A stretch of DNA of 64,000 nucleotides, from NCBI GenBank assembly GCA_017517865.1, contig JAFWYB010000020.1, positions 80,902 through 144,901 of the forward strand, given 5' to 3'. Source of the DNA: Clostridia bacterium. Its GTDB lineage: Bacteria; Bacillota; Clostridia; Oscillospirales; Acutalibacteraceae. The notes beneath the pieces were generated by a model that ran no database searches, was not told the DNA's origin, and saw only the letters and a program-made list of their open reading frames with translations. Every line of letters begins with the position of its first letter. Position 1 is the first letter of the stretch. Made by a program: the position numbers and the translations under genes. Of this stretch, positions 7,816 to 17,290 are shown piece after piece.

Positions 7816-9795
7816 TCAGCTTACATCGGTCATATCAATATAAAGATGACCGTAGTTAGCAATATAGTCCTTTCTGCCGGTAAGGTTATCACCGAGCAGA
7901 AGATCAAATTTATCTGCTGTGGCCTGAGCCTCAGCGGGATCAATCTTGATGAGTCTTCTCGTCGACGGATTCATTGTTGTAAGATTCATCATATCAGCAT
8001 CGTTTTCACCGAGACCCTTTGAGCGCTGAATAACATACTTTTTGTTACCGATAGCTTCAAGAGCATCGGCTTTTTCCTTTTCTGTATATGCAAACCAGGT
8101 TTCATTACCGCAGGTGATTTCATAAAGCGGTGATTCGGCGATAAACACCTTGCCCTCACTGATGAGAGTAGGTATGAGACGGTAAATCATTGTAAGTATA
8201 AGCGTTCTTATCTGATAGCCGTCAACATCGGCGTCGGTACAGATTATTATTTTACTCCAACGAAGATTATCAAGAGAGAAGGTTGAAAGATTCTTCATAC
8301 TCTTTGTGCTTACCTCAACGCCGCAACCGAGCACCTTGAGAAGGTCGGTAATAATTTCGCTCTTGAAAATCTTATCGTATTCGCTCTTGAGACAGTTAAG
8401 TATCTTACCTCTGACAGGTATGATTGCCTGAAATTCCGAATCTCTTGCCTGCTTACAGGCACCGAGAGCTGAGTCACCCTCCACTATGAAGAGTTCACGC
8501 TTGTCTATATCCTTGCTTCGGCAGTCAACAAATTTCTGCACCCTGTTAGCCATATCGTTTGAAGAAGCAAGAGTCTTTTTAAGGCTTTGTCTTGTGCTTT
8601 CGGCTCTTACACGGCTTCTCATATTAACAAGCACCTGATCGGCAATTTTGTCTGCCTCCATCTTGTTCTCAATAAAATAAATCTCAAACTGATGGCGGAG
8701 AAATTCTGTCATTGCCTCCTGAATGAACTTGTTGGTAATAGCCTTTTTTGTCTGATTAAGATATGACGTTTCCGTGGAAAAGGATGAAGAAACAAGAATG
8801 AGACAATCTGCAATATCCTGGAACTTGATTTTTGAATCGGATTTTGTGTATTTGCCGCTCTGCTTAAGATAAGCGTCAATCTGTGATACAAGTGCGCTCT
8901 TAACCGCATTATCAGGTGAACCGCCGAACTCAAGAAAGCTTGAGTTGTGATAATACTCGATAAGCTGCTTCTTATTTGAGAAGGTAAGAGCAACATTGAG
9001 TCTTACCTTATATTCGGGCAGATCTTCACGATCCTTACCGCTTCTTTCCGTATTCCAGAACTGAACAGAGGAAATGCTGTCTTCACCTGCGATTTCCTTT
9101 ACATAGTCGCTGATACCGTTTTCATAGTAATATACAAAGCTTTCAAAGCCACCCTTAATCTGATTTTTCAGCTCAAAGCGTACCTTTGGATTAACGATGG
9201 CCTGCTTCTGCATAATATTCTGAAAATATTCAAGAGAAATATTTATATCCGTAAAAACCTCAAGGTCGGGCTTCCATCTGATTTTTGTGCCCGTATCCTT
9301 CTTAGCGTAAGGCTCACTCTTAAGGCCGCCGACATTTTCGCCCTTTTCAAAGTGAAGATTATATTTCATGCCGTCTTTTTTTATTTCGGCGTCCATATAC
9401 TCACTTGCATACTGAGTTGCGCAAAGGCCCAAGCCGTTAAGTCCGAGAGAATATTCATAGCTACCGCTTGAGTTGGTGTTATATTTACCGCCGCCGTACA
9501 TCTCACAGAATATGATTTCCCAGTTTTCCTTATCATACTTCTGATTATAGCCTACGGGTATACCGCGTCCGAAGTCCTGAATTTCAAAGGAGCCGTCGGA
9601 ATAACGGGTAACGACAATTCTGTCACCGTAACCCTCTCTCGCTTCGTCAATAGAGTTGGAAAGAATTTCAAAAACAGAGTGCTCACAGCCTGCAATACCG
9701 TTAGAGCCGAAAATAACCGCCGGTCTTTTTCTTACTCGGTCGGCACCTTCCAGCATTTCAATATCATTATCTGAATAGCCTGATTTCTTAGCCAT
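7816..9795 (-). CDS. parE: Type II topoisomerase subunit B (ParE/GyrB-like)
   Basis: 659 residues from ATG 9795 (AAAGGAACC upstream); an open frame extends 24 codons further but has no ribosome site. The GHKL ATPase domain has NSIDEAREG, DFGRGIPVG and GLNGLGL motifs. The TOPRIM domain has EGDSALGACKQARD, PVRGKILN and TDADVDGYQIR, which bind catalytic magnesium. It supplies ATP-driven strand passage for the ParC-like partner. The EGDSALGACKQ variant and the insertions near residues 230-300 show it is a divergent member. Confidence 0.88.
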   Translation of the reverse strand: MAKKSGYSDNDIEMLEGADRVRKRPAVIFGSNGIAGCEHSVFEILSNSIDEAREGYGDRIVVTRYSDGSFEIQDFGRGIPVGYNQKYDKENWEIIFCEMYGGGKYNTNSSGSYEYSLGLNGLGLCATQYASEYMDAEIKKDGMKYNLHFEKGENVGGLKSEPYAKKDTGTKIRWKPDLEVFTDINISLEYFQNIMQKQAIVNPKVRFELKNQIKGGFESFVYYYENGISDYVKEIAGEDSISSVQFWNTERSGKDREDLPEYKVRLNVALTFSNKKQLIEYYHNSSFLEFGGSPDNAVKSALVSQIDAYLKQSGKYTKSDSKIKFQDIADCLILVSSSFSTETSYLNQTKKAITNKFIQEAMTEFLRHQFEIYFIENKMEADKIADQVLVNMRSRVRAESTRQSLKKTLASSNDMANRVQKFVDCRSKDIDKRELFIVEGDSALGACKQARDSEFQAIIPVRGKILNCLKSEYDKIFKSEIITDLLKVLGCGVEVSTKSMKNLSTFSLDNLRWSKIIICTDADVDGYQIRTLILTMIYRLIPTLISEGKVFIAESPLYEITCGNETWFAYTEKEKADALEAIGNKKYVIQRSKGLGENDADMMNLTTMNPSTRRLIKIDPAEAQATADKFDLLLGDNLTGRKDYIANYGHLYIDMTDVS

Positions 9796-9926
9796 TTTAT
9801 CGGGTTCCTTTCGTTCTTTGTCAATTGAAACACAAAATATTGTGGAATGTTCCAAAAAATTACACAACCGTTGCTATATTACACTATATTTAAAGAAAAA
9901 TCAAGTAGAAACGGTTAATTATTGGT

Positions 9927-10172
9927 TTATCCTTCGGCAGCCTCAACAAACCATTTACCCTTATCCTCGAAAAGATATGTCGTTTTTGAGCCGATTTTAA
10001 CAGTATATCGCATAGCCGTACCGCCTACCTTCATAGCGCAGGCACGGCGCACATCCGTCACTTTATCTATATTATATTTTTTCGCTGTTTTAAAGGTGAT
10101 GCTTTCGGGGTGATTTCTCCCCTCTTCATCAACACGAAGATGAACCTCAACGTAAACTTTTTTACCGGACAT
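9927..10172 (-). CDS. Conserved small hypothetical protein downstream of dinB
   Basis: 81 residues, not recognised. ATG 10172 is chosen over TTG 10178 because AGAGGG sits at proper distance. It is predicted to be soluble and beta-rich, with VYVEVHLRVDEEG at the N terminus and a C-terminal strand ending in KGKWFVEAAEG. It begins 18 bp after the dinB stop and probably shares the SOS-controlled transcript, so a link to repair is possible but unproven. Confidence 0.55.
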   Translation of the reverse strand: MSGKKVYVEVHLRVDEEGRNHPESITFKTAKKYNIDKVTDVRRACAMKVGGTAMRYTVKIGSKTTYLFEDKGKWFVEAAEG

Positions 10173-10190
10173 AAACAACCCTCTCTTCTG

Positions 10191-11435
10191 TTATTTCTTT
10201 CTGAAATCCCGCATAAACGGAACAGGCTTTGCATTACTGTCAGCGGGAATTTTATCCTCAAGCATAAGACAGCAATTCTTTACGGCACCCTCTCCGAAAC
10301 GGCGCCTTAATTCGAGCACGGCATCTTCAATTTTCATTTTTCTGTCGTGCCTTCTGTAATCGTTATAAAGATCAAGCTGTAAGGGTGTATCCTCTTTGCA
10401 AAGACTGATTGCTCTTACGGTAAGTGCTCTTACGTTATTCTGCCATCGGTACTGCTTTTTAAAAAGCTCATAGGCTGCCGATGCAATTTCATAGGAAGAG
10501 CGCGTAGCAATAGACAGCTCACACTGAAACTGCTTTGTAACAAGACTGTTATCCCTTACACTTATCTGAACGGCAGCGGCTATCAAGCCTTCGTTTTTAA
10601 GCCTTCTGCCTATATTCTGTGAAAGAGAGAGAAAAACTCTCCACACCTGCTCATTGTCGGTCAGGTCCTCACGGCAGGTTATGCCATGACCGATGCTTTT
10701 CACCTCAGGCAACTCCCCAAAAACAGATACGGCGGACCTGTCAAGTCCGTTGGCATTACGGTACATATCGCTACCGACAACACCGAAAATACTTCTGAGC
10801 CATTTTTCATCGCAGGCGGCAAGGTCTCCTATGGTTTTTATGCAATAGCCTTCTAATTTCCTGCCCGTTCTTGAGCCTATACCCATCATTGAGGATACGG
10901 GTAAAGGCCAAAGCTTCTCTCTGAAATTATCGCGAGTAACTGTGAAGCTTTCATCTCTTCCTGCAAGATCGCTGCAAAGCTTTGCAAATATTTTGTTAAA
11001 TGAAATTCCGACAGAAACAGTTATACCGAGTTCGCTTCTGAAGCGTTCACGTATTTCGTCAGCCATAGCCTCAGCCTCAGCGTAGCTTTTCGCATAACCC
11101 GTAAGGTCACACCAGACCTCATCCAGTCCCATAGGCTCAACTCTGTCTGAATAATCGGAATATATGTGTGATGCCAGACGTGAATATTCGGAATATATAT
11201 CGAAATGAGGCGGCACCACTATAAGATCGGGACATTTTTTCTGTGCCTGCCATATAACCTCACCTGTTTTGACTCCGCACCTTTTAGCTTCTTCACTTTT
11301 AGCAAGAATTATACCGTGTCTTTCCTCCCGGCTTCCGCCTACCGCAACCGGCTTTCCTTTTAATTCAGGATTAAGACTGCATTCAATAGATGCATAGCAG
11401 GAATTCATATCAGAGTGAATAATAATCCGTTCCAC
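10191..11435 (-). CDS. dinB: DNA polymerase IV (Y-family, lesion bypass)
   Basis: 414 residues from GTG 11435 (GGAGG 7 nt upstream). The Y-family palm motif HSDMNSCYASIE gives the first metal ligand, and PMGLDEVWCDLTG carries the paired acidic residues. The helix-hairpin-helix thumb and little-finger domain follow (GIGSRTGRKLE and onwards). It copies damaged DNA with low fidelity. A perfect consensus promoter with a LexA box lies immediately upstream. A small gene follows in the same transcript. Confidence 0.92.
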   Translation of the reverse strand: MERIIIHSDMNSCYASIECSLNPELKGKPVAVGGSREERHGIILAKSEEAKRCGVKTGEVIWQAQKKCPDLIVVPPHFDIYSEYSRLASHIYSDYSDRVEPMGLDEVWCDLTGYAKSYAEAEAMADEIRERFRSELGITVSVGISFNKIFAKLCSDLAGRDESFTVTRDNFREKLWPLPVSSMMGIGSRTGRKLEGYCIKTIGDLAACDEKWLRSIFGVVGSDMYRNANGLDRSAVSVFGELPEVKSIGHGITCREDLTDNEQVWRVFLSLSQNIGRRLKNEGLIAAAVQISVRDNSLVTKQFQCELSIATRSSYEIASAAYELFKKQYRWQNNVRALTVRAISLCKEDTPLQLDLYNDYRRHDRKMKIEDAVLELRRRFGEGAVKNCCLMLEDKIPADSNAKPVPFMRDFRKK

Positions 11436-11455
11436 AGCTTCGCCTCCACACAAAA

Positions 11456-11469
11456 AGAACATTTGTTCG
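11456..11469 (-). promoter_or_regulatory. LexA (SOS) box of dinB
   Basis: On the minus strand CGAACAAATGTTCT, matching the Gram-positive CGAACN4GTTCG box in 13 of 14 positions. It lies just downstream of the -10 box, at the expected transcription start, where LexA would block initiation. Confidence 0.85.
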
Positions 11470-11476
11470 CTTTGAT

Positions 11477-11505
11477 ATTATACTACTTGCCGAATACTTT
11501 GTCAA
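11477..11505 (-). promoter_or_regulatory. Consensus sigma-A promoter of dinB
   Basis: TTGACA (11500-11505), 17-bp spacer, TATAAT (11477-11482) on the minus strand. Confidence 0.85.
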
Positions 11506-11517
11506 GTAATAATAACA

Positions 11518-11544
11518 GAACGGCAGAAAATAACTCTGCCGTTC
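11518..11544 (-). terminator. Terminator of the secreted esterase gene
   Basis: A 10-bp perfect stem (11518-11527 with 11535-11544) directly after the stop at 11548; the following minus-strand sequence TGTTATTATTAC is only moderately T-rich. Confidence 0.65.
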
Positions 11545-11547
11545 CGT

Positions 11548-13749
11548 TTATTTAATTTTCAGAGCTTTAATGTCACTGAAATCACTGTAAGAATAGCCAT
11601 TTGCAGTTTTTTTGTAAGCTCTCAGCTTGAAATAGTAGGTTTTTCCGCTTTTTAAGCCCGTTTCATACACCTTGACGGTATTAGCCTTATAATTGGAAAG
11701 CTTGGTATATTTGCCGTTTTTGCTTGAAGAATACCATATCTGATATCCGCTTTCTCCGCTTATATCGTACCAAGCAAGTGTGGCCCTTTTTTTTGCGGTT
11801 GAAGCAACCCTGAGCTGCGGTGTTTCAAGACTTGTAACAAAGGAAATACTGCTGTAGCTGCCTGCGAATACAGCTTTTCCAAGCTGATAACCGTAAGCGC
11901 GTACACAGAAGGTATATTTTTTATCCGGCGAAAGACCCGTAATAGTATAAGAAGTATGAACTGTTGTTCTTACAGCCTTCCAACCCGAGGAGGTTTTCAT
12001 ATATATTCTGTAGCCTGCAGCACTCTTAACCTTACTCCAGGAAAGAATCGCATAATCACTGTAAGCCTTCGCATCAACAGAAGAGGGTTTCGAAAGCTTA
12101 AGCTCCGGCTCAAGCTCAACGGTAAATTTACCGTCAGTGCCCTCTGCCTTAATAACTGTACCGTCTGAAACGGTGCCCGTTCTTACAAGGTCATAAAACT
12201 TATATGTAATATCCTTATCGGAAATGCTGTATGTAACGTTTTTTGATTCATAAACCGGATAAACCACAGGTACAATAAGAGAATCGGCACCTGTATTCGT
12301 ATATACTACCGATTGCGTTACCTCTCTGTAGCCCGTCCAATCGTAGAACTTGACGGTAGTTTTAATATCAGCAGGCTTTTCGACCCTTGAATGTGTGTAA
12401 GCGGCGTTTCTTGCTGCATCAATTCCTATCTCGTTATAACCGACCTGATTGTAATGGATATTGTCGTGCACATCGGCCGGCGTTTTTGGATAATACCACT
12501 TTTCGGGCTGTTTTTTCTGAACGGGATAATCAACCCTTCCGTATTTGTAATGAGATTTAAAGTAATCCTCTACTCCGTCAGAGCCGTCGGGCATAGTAAC
12601 CCAGCTGTCACCGAGATTTGAAACAAGGTAAATGTTGTTATCGGGATTATTACAAATATAATACTGAGCCACCCTGTGCCCTCTCATTTCAAGATCAAGA
12701 AAGCTCTGATAATATCTTACGTCAGGCGTATCATCATAGGTGCCTTTTCGGTATCCTGCAGAGCTCTCGCTTCCCGCCCTCGGCATAATAATATTGAAGA
12801 ACTCAAAAAAATCTTCACTGCCATCACCGTCAATATCATAAGCCAGCTCAGTCATCAGACTGTTATACATTGACATAAAGCTGTTATAATAATATTCTGC
12901 GGTTTTAGCTCCGTCAGCACAGCCCTGAAGCCAGAATACACCGTAATTTTTAAGTATGAAATGCCCTGCCTTTATTTCTTGTGCCATAACCTTCTGTGCT
13001 GACTTGAAAAGTGCAACCGATTGCTTGTATTCGCTCTCGCCCTTCAGCCATTTTGATATAGGCGTTGATTTCTGTGACGCATTGACCAGCCATACCTTGT
13101 CACCCGTAATTCTGTTCCATTCATAAGCTATACCGCTATCCGGCCCCTCTTTTCCGTTACCGCCGGCTGTGAGTGAATTCACCGGATAATCACCGAGATA
13201 CTTGTTATTACCCTTTGTGTTGACTTCACTGCTTTCGCCCACAAGAGAGGAAGGAACAAAATAGGGGGCATTAGACACAGTAAGCACATCACCGTGGGCA
13301 TAGGTAGAATAAACCTGACCGTCCGCGCAGGCTACCGAGGCAGTATTATCACCCTCTCTGCCGCTCATATTGCTTTGACCGATAAGAAAAAACATTGAAA
13401 TAGGTGCAGGTTCTACCGTTACGGTATATGAAATTCCGTCAAGCTTTACCGAAGCCTTACCGACGCCTACCGCACACAGCTTTCCGTCTATAATGTCAAT
13501 CACCGCATAATCCTTTTCTGCAACCACACCGTAACCGACACGCTCAGAAGAGGCTTCGCCGTAATCGGACACCTCAACAGTTGAAAACTGTTCAAGTGAT
13601 ATTATATCTCCGTAATATATGGCCAATGTTCTGTTGCTGCTGTCTGTCACTTTAACAGCACTGTCGCTCGCCTTCACATCCGGGCTTATTGCAGCTGTGA
13701 TAAGCAAAACAGAAAACAGAGCAATAACCAAACCCCCAATTTTTTTCAT
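11548..13749 (-). CDS. Secreted SASA-family carbohydrate esterase with two fibronectin type III domains
   Basis: 733 residues from ATG 13749 (GAGG upstream; a TTG 7 codons earlier is less likely). It has a signal peptide (KKIGGLVIALFSVLLITAAI), then a small Ig-like region to about residue 115. An SGNH/SASA esterase domain opens with FLIGQSNMSG (nucleophile Ser) and closes with DNIHYNQVGYNEIG (Asp and His). Two fibronectin III domains sit at the C terminus (about 560-730). Family members remove acetyl groups from sialic acid or xylan. It should act outside the cell on dietary or host glycans. Confidence 0.8.
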   Translation of the reverse strand: MKKIGGLVIALFSVLLITAAISPDVKASDSAVKVTDSSNRTLAIYYGDIISLEQFSTVEVSDYGEASSERVGYGVVAEKDYAVIDIIDGKLCAVGVGKASVKLDGISYTVTVEPAPISMFFLIGQSNMSGREGDNTASVACADGQVYSTYAHGDVLTVSNAPYFVPSSLVGESSEVNTKGNNKYLGDYPVNSLTAGGNGKEGPDSGIAYEWNRITGDKVWLVNASQKSTPISKWLKGESEYKQSVALFKSAQKVMAQEIKAGHFILKNYGVFWLQGCADGAKTAEYYYNSFMSMYNSLMTELAYDIDGDGSEDFFEFFNIIMPRAGSESSAGYRKGTYDDTPDVRYYQSFLDLEMRGHRVAQYYICNNPDNNIYLVSNLGDSWVTMPDGSDGVEDYFKSHYKYGRVDYPVQKKQPEKWYYPKTPADVHDNIHYNQVGYNEIGIDAARNAAYTHSRVEKPADIKTTVKFYDWTGYREVTQSVVYTNTGADSLIVPVVYPVYESKNVTYSISDKDITYKFYDLVRTGTVSDGTVIKAEGTDGKFTVELEPELKLSKPSSVDAKAYSDYAILSWSKVKSAAGYRIYMKTSSGWKAVRTTVHTSYTITGLSPDKKYTFCVRAYGYQLGKAVFAGSYSSISFVTSLETPQLRVASTAKKRATLAWYDISGESGYQIWYSSSKNGKYTKLSNYKANTVKVYETGLKSGKTYYFKLRAYKKTANGYSYSDFSDIKALKIK

Positions 13750-13841
13750 ACATACCTCATATAGCTTCAAGCCACAAAATTTTCTGTTTTATAAAATAAC
13801 ATAATTTTACAACATTGTCAAGAAAGCGCCTTAAACATACA

Positions 13842-13869
13842 AAAACGGTACACCCGAAAGTGTACCGTT
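13842..13869 (-). terminator. Terminator after ispH-S1
   Basis: The stem formed by AACGGTACAC and its complement around 13844-13869 has a short GAAA-type loop and is followed by TTTTTGT on the minus strand. Confidence 0.75.
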
Positions 13870-13880
13870 AATTTGTTTGA

Positions 13881-15914
13881 TTATTCAGCAACTTCTTCAG
13901 CTACTGCTTCTTCTGCGGGAGCTTCAACAGCTTCCTCAACAACAGCTTCTTCAGCAACCTCTGCAGCGGGCTCAATAAGAGCACGGATTGAAAGGCTTAC
14001 ACGCTTCTTGTCGAAGTCGATTTCAGTAATCTTTGCAGTTACAACATCGCCGATGTGAAGAACTTCCTTGGGAGAAGCAATATGGCGATCAGCAATCTGT
14101 GAAATGTGGATAAGACCGTCAATACCGTCAATAACAGTTGCAAAAGCACCGAAGGTAGTAAGACCTACTACGGTAACATCAACCACTGACTCAACAGGAT
14201 AATCTCTCTTGAGGATTTCCCAAGGATTATCTTCAATTCTCTTGTAGCCGAGAGAAATCTTTCTCTTTTCTGTATCAAGAGCCTTAACAAAAACCTTAAC
14301 GCTGTCGCCAACATTAACGATCTCAGAAGGATGCTTGATTCTCTTCCATGAGAGTTCTGAGATATGTACCATACCGTCAACGCCACCAAGATCTACGAAT
14401 GCACCGTAGTTTGTGAGAGACTTAACAGTACCGGTGAACTCCTGACCCTCTGCAATGTTTGCCCAGAAAGCATCTGCAGCTTCCTTGCGTTCTTCTCTGA
14501 GAACGGCACGGATTGAGCCAACAACTCTCTTCTTCTGTTCGTCGATGTCGATAATTTTGAACTTAACCTTTTCCTTAACAAGCTGGGTAAGTTCTTCGTC
14601 CTTTGCAAGTCCTGTGAGTGAAGCGGGAATAAACACTCTTGCACCCATAGGATATGCGATTACGCCACCCTTAACGGCCTCAGAGATAACAGCTTCGACA
14701 ATCTCGTCGTTTTCCTTAGCTGCTACGATGTTTTTCCATGATGCTCTTCTGTCGTAAAGACGCTTTGAAAGCTTCATAGTACCCTCATTATCATTTGTTT
14801 TCATAATAATAAGGTTGAGCTCGTCACCAATTTTGAGCTCCTTTGCGGGGTCGGCTGTAGGGTCATTGCTGTACTCTTCAACAGGGATAAAGCCGGCATA
14901 TTTTCTACCGATATCAACCTGAATCTCGTTGGGTGCAATGCCAACAACGATGCCAACAACAAAGGGATTATCGCTTGTATCGTCAATGCTATCTACTGCT
15001 GCATAGAACAACTCCTGATCCTGTGACTCCTTGATATTTTTTGTTTCATTAAAGTTTTCGGTCATAAAGACTTCAACCTCCTTTATTATACGTGCAGGTG
15101 TGGATGCACCCGCTGTTATACCAATTTTTTCAAAGGCAGAAAAATCAATGCCTCTGAGCTCCTCTACCCGTTCAATAAGAAAGGTTTCACAATTTTCTTT
15201 GCAGACATTATAAAGCTTTACGGTGTTTGAACTGAATCTGCCGCCGATTACAATCATAGCATCACATTCTTTTGAAAGTTCAATAGCTTCCTGCTGTCTA
15301 TCCTGGGTAGCTCTACATATTGTATCAAATGTTTTTTGATTTGTACAGAGTTTTTTTATTATTTTTTCGCTTTTTTTCCATTCTTTTACCGAAAAAGTTG
15401 TCTGAGCCAGCAAAATTATTTCTTCATTAGCAAAATAATCATTGTTTTCAAGTATTTTTGAAAGCTCATCGGCATTAGCAAATACAAAAGACCGACCTTT
15501 GCAATGACTTCTGAAGCCGCAGACCTCCGGGTGCTTTTCATCGCCCGCGATAAGAACAACATTATTTTCTGAAGAGTTTTCTTTAATTATTTTGTGAATT
15601 TTAAGAACGTAGGGACAAGTTGCATCAGTATAGGTTATTCCTCTTTCCTTAAGCTCGGATATAACCTGCTTTGTTACTCCGTGTGCCCTTATGACCACCT
15701 CGTAGCCCTCCGGGGTCTGAGAAGGGCTGTCAATAATCCGTACTCCCCTTTTTTCAAGATCTTCAATTACGGTAGGGTTGTGTATTATCGGGCCGAGAGT
15801 ACAGACGCTTCTTCCCTCATCAACGATTGTATTAAGCACTTTAACGGCTCTGTTCACTCCGAAGCAGAATCCTGCCGTTTTTGCTGTCTGAAAAGTTTTT
15901 CCTGATTTAACCAT
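13881..15914 (-). CDS. ispH: IspH (LytB) fused to ribosomal protein S1-type RNA-binding domains
   Basis: 677 residues. Residues 1-285 are 4-hydroxy-3-methylbut-2-enyl diphosphate reductase, the last step of the MEP isoprenoid pathway. The iron-sulfur cysteines are in AGFCFGVNRA, DATCPYV and DTICRATQ, with histidines in IIHNPTV and RAHGVTK. Four S1 OB-fold repeats follow (about 310-650), each with a GFIP, GAFVDLG or GLIHIS signature, then an acidic Ala/Glu tail. This fusion is well known in Clostridia. Its start overlaps the plsC-like gene by 61 nt, implying coupled translation. Confidence 0.93.
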   Translation of the reverse strand: MVKSGKTFQTAKTAGFCFGVNRAVKVLNTIVDEGRSVCTLGPIIHNPTVIEDLEKRGVRIIDSPSQTPEGYEVVIRAHGVTKQVISELKERGITYTDATCPYVLKIHKIIKENSSENNVVLIAGDEKHPEVCGFRSHCKGRSFVFANADELSKILENNDYFANEEIILLAQTTFSVKEWKKSEKIIKKLCTNQKTFDTICRATQDRQQEAIELSKECDAMIVIGGRFSSNTVKLYNVCKENCETFLIERVEELRGIDFSAFEKIGITAGASTPARIIKEVEVFMTENFNETKNIKESQDQELFYAAVDSIDDTSDNPFVVGIVVGIAPNEIQVDIGRKYAGFIPVEEYSNDPTADPAKELKIGDELNLIIMKTNDNEGTMKLSKRLYDRRASWKNIVAAKENDEIVEAVISEAVKGGVIAYPMGARVFIPASLTGLAKDEELTQLVKEKVKFKIIDIDEQKKRVVGSIRAVLREERKEAADAFWANIAEGQEFTGTVKSLTNYGAFVDLGGVDGMVHISELSWKRIKHPSEIVNVGDSVKVFVKALDTEKRKISLGYKRIEDNPWEILKRDYPVESVVDVTVVGLTTFGAFATVIDGIDGLIHISQIADRHIASPKEVLHIGDVVTAKITEIDFDKKRVSLSIRALIEPAAEVAEEAVVEEAVEAPAEEAVAEEVAE

Positions 15915-16531
15915 AAATTCTTTATCCTATCCATAATTATTGATGAGGCAACTTGAACTCCCTCTGATGAGGAAAGCAGATTTTCATCTGAAAAAAGCTC
16001 GCTGTTCTTTATGACAGTGCCGAAAACAAGTGTGAGCTCACTTCTGTACTTTTTATCGGTTTTATATATGCAACAGGGCAACACATCTGCACCGCTTACC
16101 CTTGCAAGATAACCTATACCTTTTCGTGCTTCAACCGGCTGAACGCCGCCTCTTACACGCCTTCCTTCAGGGAAAATGCCGAGAGCGCAGCCTTTTTCAA
16201 GCAGCTTAAGAGCATATCTTAATGCTTTTCTGTCTGCACTCCAGCGTTTGACGGGAAAGGCATTCATATTTCTGAAAACAGCCGCAAACAGCCTGTTTTC
16301 AAAAAGGTCGCTCTTTGCCATATAGTAAACCTTTCTCGGGCAGTTGGCAACTATCAGTGCGGGATCCGAAAAGGCAACGTGGTTGCATGCAATAATGAGA
16401 CTTCCCTGCTTCGGCACGTTTTCTTTGCCTATACAGCGGTATTTATATACTCCGTGAGAAGCAAGCCACAAGGGTGGCTTTATAAAAGTGTAAAGCTTAC
16501 CGTTATTTATCTTCTTATAGTCAAAATCCAA
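15854..16531 (-). CDS. 1-acyl-sn-glycerol-3-phosphate acyltransferase (PlsC family)
   Basis: 225 residues. The acyltransferase motif HVAFSDP is the HX4D catalytic box, and FPEGRRVRGG is the phosphate-binding block III. It acylates lysophosphatidic acid during phospholipid synthesis at the inner membrane face; the N-terminal PLWLASHGVY segment may associate with the membrane. It sits in the cmk-plsC-ispH order common in Clostridia and overlaps ispH by 61 nt. Confidence 0.85.
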   Translation of the reverse strand: MDFDYKKINNGKLYTFIKPPLWLASHGVYKYRCIGKENVPKQGSLIIACNHVAFSDPALIVANCPRKVYYMAKSDLFENRLFAAVFRNMNAFPVKRWSADRKALRYALKLLEKGCALGIFPEGRRVRGGVQPVEARKGIGYLARVSGADVLPCCIYKTDKKYRSELTLVFGTVIKNSELFSDENLLSSSEGVQVASSIIMDRIKNLWLNQEKLFRQQKRQDSASE

Positions 16532-16591
16532 GCAATCATCCCCTTTAAAGTAGGATTGCCCGAATCTGACGCTAAATACAAACAGAGATTT

Positions 16592-17263
16592 TTATATTTT
16601 GCTCTTTATTGTATCAATTACAAGTGTGATTGACTCTTCAAGAGTAAGTTTGCTTGTATCGCATAATACAGCATCATCAGCCTGTTTAAGAGGCGCTATA
16701 GCCCTGTGTGAGTCATCATAGTCACGCTTGATCATATCGGCAAGAACCTCCTCATAGGGAGTTTCCATACCTTTTTCAATAAGCTCCTTGTGCCTTCTGA
16801 GAGCTCTTGCCTCAGGCGAAGCGGTAAGGAAGATTTTTACATCTGCTTCAGGAAGCACTACTGTTCCTATATCTCTGCCGTCCATAATGCAATTGTTTGT
16901 TTTTGCAAGGTTTTTCTGTAAATCGAAAAGATATTTTCTTACTTCGGGTACTGCCGATACTCTTGACGCTGCCATAGAAGCCTCGGGTGTTCTTATTGCA
17001 GCTGAAACATCTTCACCGCAAAGGAACATTCTCTGCTCACCGTCAACAAATTTAAGCTCTACCGAGAGTTCATCGGTAAGGGTCCCTGCAACAGCCGCAT
17101 CGTTCTGAATATCAATACCCTTCCTCAGTGCATTCAATCCGACCGTTCTGTAAAGAGCACCCGTATCAATATAAATATAACCGAGCTGCCTTGAAGCAGC
17201 TTTCGCTATTGTACTTTTTCCTGCTCCTGCAGGTCCGTCAATGGCAACGTTAATAACTTTCAT
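16592..17263 (-). CDS. cmk: Cytidylate kinase
   Basis: 223 residues. The P-loop GPAGAGKST is at residues 10-18, with YIDTGALYR (substrate binding) and DGRDIGTVVLP. It phosphorylates CMP and dCMP with ATP. It lies between a flavoprotein gene (27-bp gap) and plsC (60-bp gap) on the same strand, so all are probably co-transcribed. Confidence 0.93.
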   Translation of the reverse strand: MKVINVAIDGPAGAGKSTIAKAASRQLGYIYIDTGALYRTVGLNALRKGIDIQNDAAVAGTLTDELSVELKFVDGEQRMFLCGEDVSAAIRTPEASMAASRVSAVPEVRKYLFDLQKNLAKTNNCIMDGRDIGTVVLPEADVKIFLTASPEARALRRHKELIEKGMETPYEEVLADMIKRDYDDSHRAIAPLKQADDAVLCDTSKLTLEESITLVIDTIKSKI

Positions 17264-17290
17264 AATTATTCTCCTTAATCGTAATATGAG

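Noticed and set aside
9843-9854. Palindrome TGGAATGTTCCA upstream of parE as a LexA or other operator
   Set aside because: It does not match the CGAACN4GTTCG box, and no second copy was found to support a regulator site.
9796-9867. 24-residue N-terminal extension of the ParE-like protein
   Set aside because: It has no ribosome site, is not family-like, and ATG 9795 has a good site and fits the family start.
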